NCBI GenBank assembly: GCA_965230425.1
Contig: CBDDKW010000018.1
Span: 1-64,000, forward strand
Direction of reading: 5' to 3'
Origin: CBDDKW01 sp965230425
Lineage (GTDB): Bacteria > Pseudomonadota > Gammaproteobacteria > UBA1113
DNA length: 64,000 nucleotides
The notes under the pieces were generated by a model. The model was not told where the DNA came from and ran no database searches. It was given only the letters and a program-made list of their open reading frames with translations. The position numbers and the translations under genes are program-made. Below, piece after piece: positions 45,499 through 53,997 of this stretch. Every line of letters starts with the position of its first letter. Within the stretch, counting starts at the first letter, position 1.

Positions 45499-46096
45499 CT
45501 GTAGTCATCATCCTTTGTAATGTACTATATGCCCAACCTGGTGCATATGGCATGAGCATTTTTAACTGCTGTTTATCTTCTAATGTAAGCAGTTGACTAA
45601 TTTTTTTCACAACGTGCGGTCCTAGATTTTGCTTTCCTAAATACCTAAGTGCTTGTAGCACAACCCCAGCAACATGGCCTGCCCCAGCCAAAATTTTGGG
45701 GCTAGCATGCTTTAAATGAATAATCCAATTACCAACTTTCACATCACGTGAATATCCATTAGTTAAAAAAACCATTTTAGCCGGCACTTGATTACTCAAA
45801 CCCAGCATATTTGCTGCTTTTGCCCCATCAACTTGAAATACATCTCCGGTTTGGCGTTGTATGCCCTGTAAAATATCCTCTAAATTTGGAGGCAATGTGC
45901 CTAATCTTGAATCATAAGCAGGATAATAATACATACCGCGAGCTAGTCGTTGTAAAAGGCCATTGCTCACTAATGTTGAAAGCGCTTTATCAATACTTGC
46001 TCGATTTGCAATGTGTAGGAAATCCTTACTAACAAACACGCTGCCTTTTGCACTTTCTTGTATATAACTCAGTATCTGTGCATACACGGAGACCAT
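45488..46096 (-). CDS. AbiEi-like (DUF6088-type) antitoxin (third pair)
   Basis: About 202 residues from the ATG at 46096, which has GAGG at a good distance; an upstream ATG at 46108 lacks one. VFVSKDFLHIANRASIDKAL and LARGMYYYPAY parallel the antitoxin at 6407 (VFIPKNFIDIASRSTID; LGRGIYDFP). ALRYLGKQNLGPHVVKK is the shared C-terminal block. The two pairs are diverged paralogues on opposite strands, 38 kb apart. Confidence 0.82.
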   Translation of the reverse strand: MVSVYAQILSYIQESAKGSVFVSKDFLHIANRASIDKALSTLVSNGLLQRLARGMYYYPAYDSRLGTLPPNLEDILQGIQRQTGDVFQVDGAKAANMLGLSNQVPAKMVFLTNGYSRDVKVGNWIIHLKHASPKILAGAGHVAGVVLQALRYLGKQNLGPHVVKKISQLLTLEDKQQLKMLMPYAPGWAYSTLQRMMTTDDK

Positions 46097-46108
46097 AACA
46101 CACCTCAC

Positions 46109-46139
46109 ATTTCAGTAAATTGATCTAATTTTCTGAAAT
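46109..46139 (-). promoter_or_regulatory. Inverted-repeat operator of the third AbiE pair
   Basis: ATTTCAGTAAATT (46109-46121) and AATTTTCTGAAAT (46127-46139) pair at 12 of 13 positions around five bases, directly upstream of the antitoxin start. Confidence 0.55.
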
Positions 46140-46140
46140 T

Positions 46141-46471
46141 ATAGTTGATGTTCTATTTTTATGCAACTCAACAAAGCTTTTTAATAAACCATACGCCTTT
46201 TACCAGATAATTCACATATTAATTTAATTTAAATTATTAATTAAATTAATATCGGTAAATTACTCATATTTATTCAAATAAATATAATTTAAATAAACAA
46301 AAATAAGGTTATATTGCTTTTGCCTATTTGTAAACATTATTTTTCAAATAAAATATAAATTGAAGTTAGTAAGGAGAAATTCGAAGTCACACAAAATATA
46401 TTGTGCTATGTTTATTGTGCTATGTTGACTCACCACATTATCCACATATCACCGCAGCAGCTTGGGTAATC
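46141..46471. other. Very AT-rich gap with tandem repeat and DnaA box
   Basis: No gene. The centre is almost pure A/T with nested palindromes (about 46205-46250). TATTGTGCTATGTT occurs twice in perfect tandem at 46399-46412 and 46413-46426, and a consensus DnaA box TTATCCACA lies at 46438-46446. Confidence 0.55.
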
Positions 46472-47770
46472 CTACAATTCCATACTCGTAATCTCACCTA
46501 CCTGGGCAAATAAATGCTCACAACGTTGGCGTATCATGGCTTTATATCGTATTAGGTATTGCTCCTCTTGCGTAGTTTTTGCGACGTCTATTAAATCACT
46601 CTCTAATGCTCTATTTAATTGTTCTAATAGGTTGCCTAAGCGTGTTGCTACTAAACTACGGGATAATTTACAACTATCCGCAAAATCTGCTAATTGGTAA
46701 GCATTCACTACTTCACCATCAAACTCATCCCCTAGTGCCATTGCCATTTCATGTTCAAAGTCCGGATACATTTTAATATTAACTAAATCGTAAAATGGTG
46801 CTAAGGTTATGCCATCTTGAGTCACAAAAAAACTGATATTCTTACCATGAGCGTCATAATTAAAAATCACCACATTAAATAGCACCCAGTCAAGCATTTG
46901 CTGCTTAGTTAGTGCGGGATTAATACACTGTTCAGCAAACTCAAATAACTTACTCAAGCTAGCGCCATCACGAATATGAGCAACATCTCTACCACTACCA
47001 AAGTTACGCTCATACTTATACTCGGGTGGTAAATTCAATGCTTGACATCCATCAATAAGATGACGACGCTTTACCTCCGTCATAGAAATAAACTGCCGAT
47101 CAAAACGTTTAATTAAAAGTGCTTTATAGTCGCCATAATATTTTAATTCAACTTCAGCAGTCACTAAACCAGCTTGTTTAGCTAATTGCATAGTAATATA
47201 TTCATTTAATACTAAATGTGAAAATTTATGTTTTTCGAATTTTAATATGTGTGTCGAGCATAACTGACCCTCACCAAAGCCTAATTGATTATGCTCATTA
47301 ACAACAACATTAATTTTGTCTTGCACCCCTGCCACTGAAAGTCTTGGTTTATTATCCCAAACAATCAAATTAAAGGCTTCCCGACTATTGAGACGTTGCA
47401 CTATTTCAGCATCATTAATAACTCGAAAGTAACTCTCTTGAGGCAGTGCTTGTTTTGCAGGTAACATGACCAATGCACCAGGAATATCCAAACCTAATGC
47501 CCGGATCAAACCAAAAGTATTTTCTTTACTAAGCCGGAAACAATCAAGTAATTGTTGTAAACCATTACCTTCAGGTAGTAAATTGCGTAAAAAACGCTGC
47601 ACATTCAGTGATGGAATATCACTTGCTAATGGTAAATGCGGCGATACAGGGTAACTTGCCTTACCCAATTCTGGAGAATACTGCCACTGTAATTCATCAT
47701 CAATGAAACTTAATTCAGCAATTTTAATATTGTGCAGATACACATCTAAGCTTAGCTTACTGCCAATCAT
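46472..47770 (-). CDS. hipA: HipA-family serine/threonine kinase toxin
   Basis: A 432-residue protein from the ATG at 47770, which overlaps the hipB stop; a longer frame to 47878 would run through hipB and is less likely. N-terminal HipA_N region (GSKLSLDVYLHNIKIAEL), then KPRLSVAGVQDKINVV, THILKFEKHKF (ATP-binding Lys), RFDRQF, and the catalytic loop NYDAHGKN with PFYDLV as the metal-binding Asp. HipA of E. coli phosphorylates glutamyl-tRNA synthetase and causes dormancy. Catalytic residues look complete. Confidence 0.88.
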   Translation of the reverse strand: MIGSKLSLDVYLHNIKIAELSFIDDELQWQYSPELGKASYPVSPHLPLASDIPSLNVQRFLRNLLPEGNGLQQLLDCFRLSKENTFGLIRALGLDIPGALVMLPAKQALPQESYFRVINDAEIVQRLNSREAFNLIVWDNKPRLSVAGVQDKINVVVNEHNQLGFGEGQLCSTHILKFEKHKFSHLVLNEYITMQLAKQAGLVTAEVELKYYGDYKALLIKRFDRQFISMTEVKRRHLIDGCQALNLPPEYKYERNFGSGRDVAHIRDGASLSKLFEFAEQCINPALTKQQMLDWVLFNVVIFNYDAHGKNISFFVTQDGITLAPFYDLVNIKMYPDFEHEMAMALGDEFDGEVVNAYQLADFADSCKLSRSLVATRLGNLLEQLNRALESDLIDVAKTTQEEQYLIRYKAMIRQRCEHLFAQVGEITSMEL

Positions 47771-48038
47771 CGTCACTCTGATCCTTATAGCGCCATGGTT
47801 GTATACGTAACTTGATCCCGAGACCAGCACACACTTGTAAAATGCTCGCGAGCTGACAAGTTGCCTCTCCATGTTCAATTTTCATCAATGTCTGTTTCGC
47901 CACGCCACATAAAGCCGCAGCATCAGCTAACCGTAAATTACTTTGAGTACGTCTAGCTCTGACAGCTTGACCCAATAACTCAGCAGTTAAGGTTTGATCT
48001 AAATCCGGAGTACTCATTTCCTTAATCTTCTTTGCCAT
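47757..48038 (-). CDS. hipB: HipB-like Xre antitoxin
   Basis: A 93-residue protein with one helix-turn-helix (RRTQSNLRLADAAALCGVAKQTLMKIEHG). It would bind the upstream operators and HipA. AGGA lies eight bases before the start. It overlaps hipA by 14 bases, so translation is coupled. Confidence 0.88.
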   Translation of the reverse strand: MAKKIKEMSTPDLDQTLTAELLGQAVRARRTQSNLRLADAAALCGVAKQTLMKIEHGEATCQLASILQVCAGLGIKLRIQPWRYKDQSDDDWQ

Positions 48039-48093
48039 AAAAATCCTACGATAATAGTATTTATAATAAAAACATACTCGAAATCACATTTAA

Positions 48094-48109
48094 TCCTATT
48101 TTAGTAGGA
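48094..48109 (-). promoter_or_regulatory. HipB operator, proximal copy
   Basis: TCCTATTTTAGTAGGA: TCCTA and TAGGA inverted arms. A further half site ATCCTACGATAAT lies at the hipB ribosome-binding site. Confidence 0.6.
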
Positions 48110-48142
48110 CTTTATTAAAATACAAGCTATTTTTTAATAAAA

Positions 48143-48158
48143 TCCTATTTTAATAGGA
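48143..48158 (-). promoter_or_regulatory. HipB operator, distal copy
   Basis: TCCTATTTTAATAGGA is a perfect palindrome (TCCTATT / AATAGGA), 49 bases centre to centre from the proximal copy, close to five helical turns. Confidence 0.6.
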
Positions 48159-48289
48159 CTATACTCCCGCATCAGCGGCTCACTTCAAAACAAATAAATA
48201 GCCTGAAAAACAAAAGTGTTACCTATGTCCCGTGAAGAGTGTTGAGCATGACTATACCCTATACAGCTCAAGCCATTTAAAAATAAACA

Positions 48290-48430
48290 ACCACGGGTAA
48301 ACCCGTGGTGTTTCCTGTTGGGAATGCCTGCGCGAACCAAGTTCGCGCGACGGCACTCAAGGGGGAAAATCGCAATTCTCCCCCTTGAGAATCCCCCATC
48401 GCGCAAGGTAACCCCGGCAAATGCCGGGGT
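48290..48430. repeat. Four-stem repeat R3, copy 2
   Basis: Four hairpins in the same order as at 28753: 48290-48309 (ACCACGGGT / ACCCGTGGT), 48325-48355 (TGCC, GCGCGAAC / GTTCGCGC, GGCA), 48356-48389 (CTCAAGGGGG / CCCCCTTGAG) and 48411-48430 (ACCCCGGCA / TGCCGGGGT). Stem differences from copy 1 are compensated. Confidence 0.75.
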
Positions 48431-48492
48431 CTTCGCTTCGCTTATAAAAATTGTTATTATTCAATAGATTATATTTTCACATTATAGATATA

Positions 48493-48635
48493 CTCTGCGC
48501 CAGAATGTGAAAACCAATTTTGGCGCAGAGGAAACTGCCCCTTTCAAAATGCGCCAGGATGCAAAAACTCATTTTGGCGCAGAACTTGAGAGGCATTTAA
48601 AAATGCGCCATAATAAGAAAACTCATTCTGGCGCA
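48493..48635 (+). promoter_or_regulatory. Three tandem hairpin sites before the DUF234-type ATPase
   Basis: TGCGCCA...TGGCGCA occurs three times: arms 48496-48502/48521-48527 (extended to ten bases, CTCTGCGCCA), 48551-48557/48576-48582, and 48604-48610/48629-48635. Centres are 55 and 53 bases apart. The last right arm adjoins the ribosome-binding site AGAGG. Confidence 0.65.
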
Positions 48636-48644
48636 GAGGCTAAT

Positions 48645-50082
48645 ATGAATAAAAATCTGTTTATAGGGCGTGATCAAGAACTAGCAAAGCTTAATGAACT
48701 GCTGAATAAAAAAGTTTCAACACTCATGGTACTCAAGGGCAGGCGGCGGATTGGCAAAACCAGTTTGATCGAGAAGTTTGCCGAGGGAAAACCCTTTCTC
48801 CAATTCATTGGTCTTGCTCCTGTAGAGGGGGTAACCGCTCAAAGCCAGCGCAATGAGTTTTCCAGACTACTAGCTGAACAAACAAATCTTCCTGAAATTG
48901 AAACTGATGACTGGAGCAAACTCTTTGCGCTACTAGGCAATCAAGTGCAAAAGGGTCGCCAGATTATTCTATTAGATGAAATTACCTGGATGGCTCAAGA
49001 TGATCCTACCTTCCTAAGTAAACTGAAAAATGCCTGGGAATTATATTACAAAAAAAAATCCGCAACTTATTCTCATTTTATGTAGCTCAATTTCTGCATG
49101 GGTAGAAACAAATATCTTGAGCAGTACCGGATATTTTGGCCGTATTGCTAAGAAAATGACGTTAAAAGAATTACCATTATCCTGTTGTAATCAGTTACTG
49201 CACGCTATTGGCTTTAAGCGTTCAGCCTATGAGAAATTTATTTGCTTATCATTAACTGGTGGAGTGCCTTGGTATATTGAGTTGCTTGAACCAAAAAGTT
49301 CAGCGGTTGAAAATATTAACGCCCTGTGCTTTGATGAAGATGGTGTCCTCGTCGATGAACATAAGTATATTTTTCATGACTTATTTGGACAGCGTAGCAC
49401 TATTTATGAAAAAATCACTCGATACTTAGCTAATGGTACTGCTGAATTTTCACAGATTGCTGAAGGTATTGGCTACGCCAGTAGCGGCACATTAAGCAAT
49501 TACCTAAATGAATTAATCGAGTCTGGTTACGTCAAGCAAATTATTTCTTGGTCATTAAAGACCGGTAAGCCAACCACGGTAAAATGTTATCGTTTATCTG
49601 ATAATTACTTACGCTTTTACTATAAGTATATTCAACCTAAACTAGAATTAATAAAAAATGGTCAATATAAACAAGTAACTCTCAACAAACTGGCTGGGTT
49701 CAGCAGTATATTAGGCTTCCAATTTGAAAACTTAGTGATTAACAATGCACAACTTTTACATCAAACACTTAAAATAGCCATAGAAGACATACTTGTTAGC
49801 AGCCCCTACTACCAAACGGCAACAAAACAACGCCAAGGCTGCCAAGTCGACTATTTAATCCAAACAAGAATGAACACCCTGTTCGTCTGTGAAGTTAAAT
49901 TCTCAACATCCCCAATTGGATCGCAGGTAATCCATGAAGTCGAAGAAAAAATACGTCGCTTGGCCGTACCTAAAAACTTTGTCTGTGTTCCTGTTCTGAT
50001 CCATGTAAATGGCATCAGCGACGATGTACTAGAGGCAGATTATTTTTATCGGATTATTGATTTCTCAAACTACTTAAACTAA
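48645..50082 (+). CDS. AAA ATPase with DUF234 nuclease-like domain, frame broken at A9
   Basis: From the ATG at 48645: MNKNLFIGRDQEL, Walker A GRRRIGKTS, Walker B IILLDEITW. At A9 (49050-49058) the frame moves +1; eight A would give ...YYKKNPQLILILCSS and continuous homology. The remainder has a winged helix (AEFSQIAEGIGYASSGTLSNY) and a C-terminal PD-(D/E)xK-like block QVDYLI...FVCEVKF (DUF234). This is the 'archaeal ATPase' family of unclear role, frequent in mobile and defence regions. Because A9 promotes polymerase slippage, the full protein may still be made. The 46 codons upstream of 48645 are formed by the tandem hairpins and are not counted. Confidence 0.75.
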
Positions 50083-50098
50083 CCACAGAAATAATAGC

Positions 50099-50221
50099 TT
50101 AATTTAAGCATCGCAACTAATAACTATATCGCTATTTTAAGCTTATCTATTGATTTGCCAAGGCGAGTAAAAAGCGCTATCAGGAATAAATACTAGAGAA
50201 AAACTGCTATGCTTAAATTAA
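50099..50221. repeat. Fold-back element R2, related copy
   Basis: TTAATTTAAGCAT (50099-50111) and ATGCTTAAATTAA (50209-50221) are perfect inverses. The interior carries GGCGAGTAAAAAGCG-C-TATCAGGAATAAATACT, nearly identical to 32891-32923. Confidence 0.6.
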
Positions 50222-50226
50222 ATAAC

Positions 50227-50922
50227 CTACAACCCTAATACTTCCTTGACAAAAGGAATGGTCAAGCGGCGTTGTTGATCAAAAGAAGCAATATCTAATT
50301 GCTCAAGGGCGTGAAATAATTGGTGGGTATTCCGTGGGCAGCGTCGCATCATGAATTGACCTACTTCTTCAGATAAATTCATTTCTCGCATGGTAGCACG
50401 ATGCATAAGTGCAGCTAATTTATCCTGATCAGATAAACTATGTACTTGAAACGTTAAGCCATGATTTAAACGAGAGGTTAAGTCCGCCAAAGTAAGTTGT
50501 AATTGATTCGGCACTTGCGTTGCGGCGAAAATAATCTTCGCTTGTTTGGCGCGTAAACGATTATACAAATGAAAAACCGCCTCTTGCCACTCTGGATATA
50601 TCGCGAGCATATCCACATCATCAATACAAATGACTTGTAAATTATCAATATCCTCTAACACATCTGGCGTGTACTTAATCATTTCGCTGAGCGGTAAATA
50701 CATTGAGGTTTGCTGATGCTGCTCGGCTAAATGGCAACAGGCTTGCAATAAATGACTACACCCAGAACCTCGCTTACCCCATAAATAAATAAAATCATCG
50801 GTTTGCTGCGTGATAAAATCTTTGAGTGTATTCACTATCTGCAGGTTATCACCCACATAAAAATTTTCAAAACTTACATTATCTTTTAAAAAAATACCGA
50901 ATAAGCTTAATTGGGTGGGCAT
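50227..50922 (-). CDS. hda: DnaA regulatory inactivator Hda
   Basis: This 231-residue DnaA-like AAA+ protein promotes hydrolysis of DnaA-ATP after initiation. QLSLF at residues 4-8 is the beta-clamp-binding motif. Degenerate Walker A YLWGKRGSGCSHLL, Walker B ICIDDVDML, and LTSRLNHGLTF (sensor/Arg finger region) follow. It overlaps perM by 16 bases. Confidence 0.93.
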   Translation of the reverse strand: MPTQLSLFGIFLKDNVSFENFYVGDNLQIVNTLKDFITQQTDDFIYLWGKRGSGCSHLLQACCHLAEQHQQTSMYLPLSEMIKYTPDVLEDIDNLQVICIDDVDMLAIYPEWQEAVFHLYNRLRAKQAKIIFAATQVPNQLQLTLADLTSRLNHGLTFQVHSLSDQDKLAALMHRATMREMNLSEEVGQFMMRRCPRNTHQLFHALEQLDIASFDQQRRLTIPFVKEVLGL

Positions 50923-51990
50923 TGGTCTTCTTGCTCCACCGGTTGTTTTTGATAAAGGCGACTTTCCATATATTTACGTCGGAAGTGACGAATAAAGACC
51001 ATCACCACGGCCGCTACAGGTAAGGCTAATAAAATACCCACAAAACCAAATAATTGGCCACCAGCTAATATGGCAAAGATAACTGCCACCGGATGTAGGC
51101 CAATTTTATCACCGATTAATAATGGCGTGAGCACCATACCTTCAATACTCTGCGCAATAATAAAGACAATCGCCACATAGACTACATGAATTAAATCGTG
51201 GAACTGGAATATAGCCGCAATAGAAGCTGAAGCAATACCCACAATAAAGCCTAAATACGGCACGATACTGACAAGCCCAGAAATCATACCAATTAATAAC
51301 GCTAAATCTAAACCCACAATAGATAAACCAATGGTATACAAAATACCTAAAGCAATCATCACTATTAATTGTCCACGTAAGAATGCGCTTAAGACTTCAT
51401 CGCACTCACGCAATAACCCCGTCGCTGTGGGTTCCATACGCCGTGGTAGCAATTGACGCGTACCCTTAAGTACACCATGCCAATCACGTAAAAGATAAAA
51501 CATCACCACTGGGATCAAGAGCAAGTTAGCAAACCAAGCAATGATTGCCATGCTAGAAGATGTCACAGTGCGCCATAGATTTTCCATGATACCGGTCGCT
51601 GATTGCAAGTGCTTAGATAGCGAATTTTTTATATGTACGGGGTCAAAGGCAATTGTGATATTAAATTTCTTATCCAACCAAGGGATCACGGTGTGCTGGG
51701 ATCCAAGCGATAATATCCGGCACTTTACTAATTAAGGCAACAATTTGATCTTCTAATAAAGGTATCAACACTAACACCAGCAAGCCTACGCCCACAATCA
51801 ATAACATAAATACAATCGTCACGGCTAATACTCGCGGGATTTTTAAACGCTGTAGTTGATTGACTAAAGGATCGGTTAAATAAGCTAAAATCGCCGCAGT
51901 GACAAAGGGCATCAGTACAGGTGACAAAACATAAATGAGCGCGCCTACTAAGAGGATTAACCCCAGGGTTAGCCATGATCGTGATTCCAT
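50907..51990 (-). pseudogene. perM: PerM/AI-2E family transporter, one +1 frameshift
   Basis: A membrane permease-like protein. N-terminal part LTLGLILLVGALIYVLSPVLMPF...ILAYLTDPLVNQLQ and C-terminal part GLVSIVPYLGFIVG...VLTPLLIGDKIGLHPVAVIFAILAGGQLFG are classic for the family. The frame breaks at GGG 51698-51700 (CCC on the coding strand); removing one base gives IIAWIQHTVIPWLDKKF. The ATG at 51990 overlaps the pgsA-like stop by one base. Function of the family is uncertain. It is either decayed or misread. Confidence 0.85.
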
Positions 51991-52547
51991 TACTCTGATA
52001 CTCCCCAATTTAACCATGCCTTACGGCCCCATACCCAGATATAGCTAATTAAACTAATAGAGGTGGTAGCAAAAACGCCATAAATTAATACGCTGATTAA
52101 TAAGCTCGGTAAATCATGATAGCTCAGTTGAAATAACACGCAAACTATCAAGAATATTTGTAATACTGTATTCACCTTACTCACCCAGGATGGTTTAAAG
52201 CTATATTGGCCAATGGCATAGTGATAAGCAAAGGCACCCGAGACAATAATTAAATCTCTGGCAACCACCACGATGATCAACCACCACGGCAAGGCATCCA
52301 TCGTAGCCAGTAAAATAAACATGGTCATTAATAATAATTTATCCACCACTGGATCTGCAATTGAACCAAAGCGACTTTGCCAGTGATAGCGGCGCGCTAA
52401 ATAACCATCCACACCATCGCTAATACCTGCGGCAATGAATAACCAAAAAGCCAGCGCAAAGCGACCTTCGACTAAGGCCCAAATTAATGGTGCGATCACC
52501 ACTAAACGTAATAAAGTTAAAAAGTTGGGAATGTGTTGTTTCTTCAT
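51990..52547 (-). CDS. CDP-alcohol phosphatidyltransferase (PgsA-like)
   Basis: A 185-residue membrane enzyme joining a CDP-diacylglycerol-type donor to an alcohol. DGVDGYLARRYHWQSRFGSIADPVVDK is the full D-x2-DG-x2-AR-x8-G-x3-D-x3-D motif. Five hydrophobic segments follow the usual layout. Likely product is phosphatidylglycerophosphate. It overlaps the DUF2066 gene by four bases. Confidence 0.88.
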   Translation of the reverse strand: MKKQHIPNFLTLLRLVVIAPLIWALVEGRFALAFWLFIAAGISDGVDGYLARRYHWQSRFGSIADPVVDKLLLMTMFILLATMDALPWWLIIVVVARDLIIVSGAFAYHYAIGQYSFKPSWVSKVNTVLQIFLIVCVLFQLSYHDLPSLLISVLIYGVFATTSISLISYIWVWGRKAWLNWGVSE

Positions 52548-53614
52548 GCGGCCAATTGATACCTTAGACTGATTTCATTCCCTTGAGGTTGTGAATAATC
52601 TTGTATGGGCAATAAAAAATGCTCCATATTAATACTTTGTTCTAACACGGGTACGCTACTATTAATCGCCACATTAAATGTCACATGATCTTCAGCGAAG
52701 CTGTCAACATTAACATTGGTCACTGAGGTCAATTGTTTTAAATAACGGCTTACTGCTGACAAACGGGCTAAACCATTAACCCCATACACCGTCACTGCCA
52801 CATGCCCTTGAGAAGGATTTGCATCCAATGAAGCATAACGTGCAGCCATGACATTGGCCACGTAATCGACCGCATTTGCTAACAAGCTTTGCTCATCGCT
52901 CGCTTGACTTTGCCATGTCATTTTTTCACCCTCATTCATAAACAACCACTGACCATTGTACTGTTGATTTTGCTGAGTCACTTTGCCGATTAATAAAGTC
53001 TCTGTGTCATAACGTTTAGAGGCACTGGTTAACACCCAGGGGAAAGGCACCCACACATCATTTACACTAGCATGCTGCATATCTTGTAAATCTAATAGTG
53101 GCAACACCACATTTAACCCACGTCGTTGACCATCTTTGTTTAACATGGTTTGGATCTCTGGATCAGATTCAGCACCAATTAAGCGCCGCTCTTGATTATC
53201 AGCCTGGGCTAACCATACTAACACTGTGGGCCGCTCACCGACCCAAACCGCTTGGCCAGCTTGGCGTAATAGACTTACGATGCCACGCTTATCAAAACGC
53301 GCTGTTAACCACAATTGCTGTTCGCCTTGATCTGACTCAGTGGTATCGTAGCTATAACTCTCTAATAGTGAATCACTCTCCGCCTGCATCGCATGTGACA
53401 CTTTTGGCACACTTAACACATCGGAATTACCACTCACACGCACTAACACTTCCGCTAAGGCAGTTTGGATCCCCTGTTGACGCTGCTTAGCATCTTGCGA
53501 GGTGACCATAACCTGAGCAGAATACAGCGACGTAGGCTCAGCCGCCATCAGCGCAGTACTCGCCAGCATTGTCAATAAAATAACCATGACTGCCGTATAT
53601 AACGAACGGTACAT
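52544..53614 (-). CDS. DUF2066 exported protein
   Basis: A 356-residue protein with a signal peptide ending about TALMAAEP. It contains VLVRVSGNSDVL and DKRGIVSLLRQAGQAVWVGERPTVLVWLA, both DUF2066 hallmarks. Role unknown; it heads the DUF2066-pgsA-perM-hda operon and is divergent from purM, a layout conserved in gammaproteobacteria. Confidence 0.88.
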   Translation of the reverse strand: MYRSLYTAVMVILLTMLASTALMAAEPTSLYSAQVMVTSQDAKQRQQGIQTALAEVLVRVSGNSDVLSVPKVSHAMQAESDSLLESYSYDTTESDQGEQQLWLTARFDKRGIVSLLRQAGQAVWVGERPTVLVWLAQADNQERRLIGAESDPEIQTMLNKDGQRRGLNVVLPLLDLQDMQHASVNDVWVPFPWVLTSASKRYDTETLLIGKVTQQNQQYNGQWLFMNEGEKMTWQSQASDEQSLLANAVDYVANVMAARYASLDANPSQGHVAVTVYGVNGLARLSAVSRYLKQLTSVTNVNVDSFAEDHVTFNVAINSSVPVLEQSINMEHFLLPIQDYSQPQGNEISLRYQLAA

Positions 53615-53747
53615 ATGTCTGTATCCACTGTTTAAGATAAATGCCTGGGATTATACTGTTCATTATCTATATAAAGCAATATATCCCCAATCATGCGGGC
53701 ATCACAATACGCTGTGTAGCACCATCATCAACTATGCTGAAAAGTGC
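53615..53747. other. Start of the DUF2066-purM gap
   Basis: The gap 53615-53997 should hold both divergent promoters, but I cannot place either with confidence. Its centre is taken by an R1 repeat. Confidence 0.35.
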
Positions 53748-53860
53748 GGTCATCCAGAGTGCGAAGCACGTAGGATCTCCTACCGGTTTGACTACTTAGT
53801 AACAACATTGTTCAAGTAAACTAAACCATTAGGGGATTTCTCGCTATGCTGGAAATGACA
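53748..53860 (-). repeat. Dispersed palindromic repeat R1, copy 4 (inverted)
   Basis: Reads on the reverse strand AGCGAGAAATCCCCTAATGG ... TAGTCAAACCGGTAGGAGATCC ... GTGCTTCGCACTCTGGATGAC in three separated blocks, matching copy 1 nearly base for base. Confidence 0.7.
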
Positions 53861-53997
53861 ACATTTTACCAAAATTCGAAATAAAGTTGCCAAGCCGCGG
53901 GGTAACCAGCTTGAATAAGCAGAATGATGAACCACATAGTGACGATATATATGCACTATGCTAAAATTCGGCCACTTTCAGCTTCATGAGGATACCC

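Noticed and set aside
47771..47878. Longer hipA start
   Set aside because: It would overlap hipB by over 120 bases in another frame; the ATG at 47770 gives the usual short overlap.
48493..48635. CRISPR-like array
   Set aside because: Only three units, each an internal hairpin with partly conserved loops rather than unique spacers, and no cas genes.
48507..48644. A 46-codon N-terminal extension of the DUF234-type ATPase
   Set aside because: It is encoded entirely by the three tandem hairpins and has no ribosome-binding site; the ATG at 48645 aligns with the family start and has AGAGG.
53586..53819. Short frames reading through R1 repeats (also 24606-24821)
   Set aside because: Both frames share peptide text only because they translate the same non-coding repeat.
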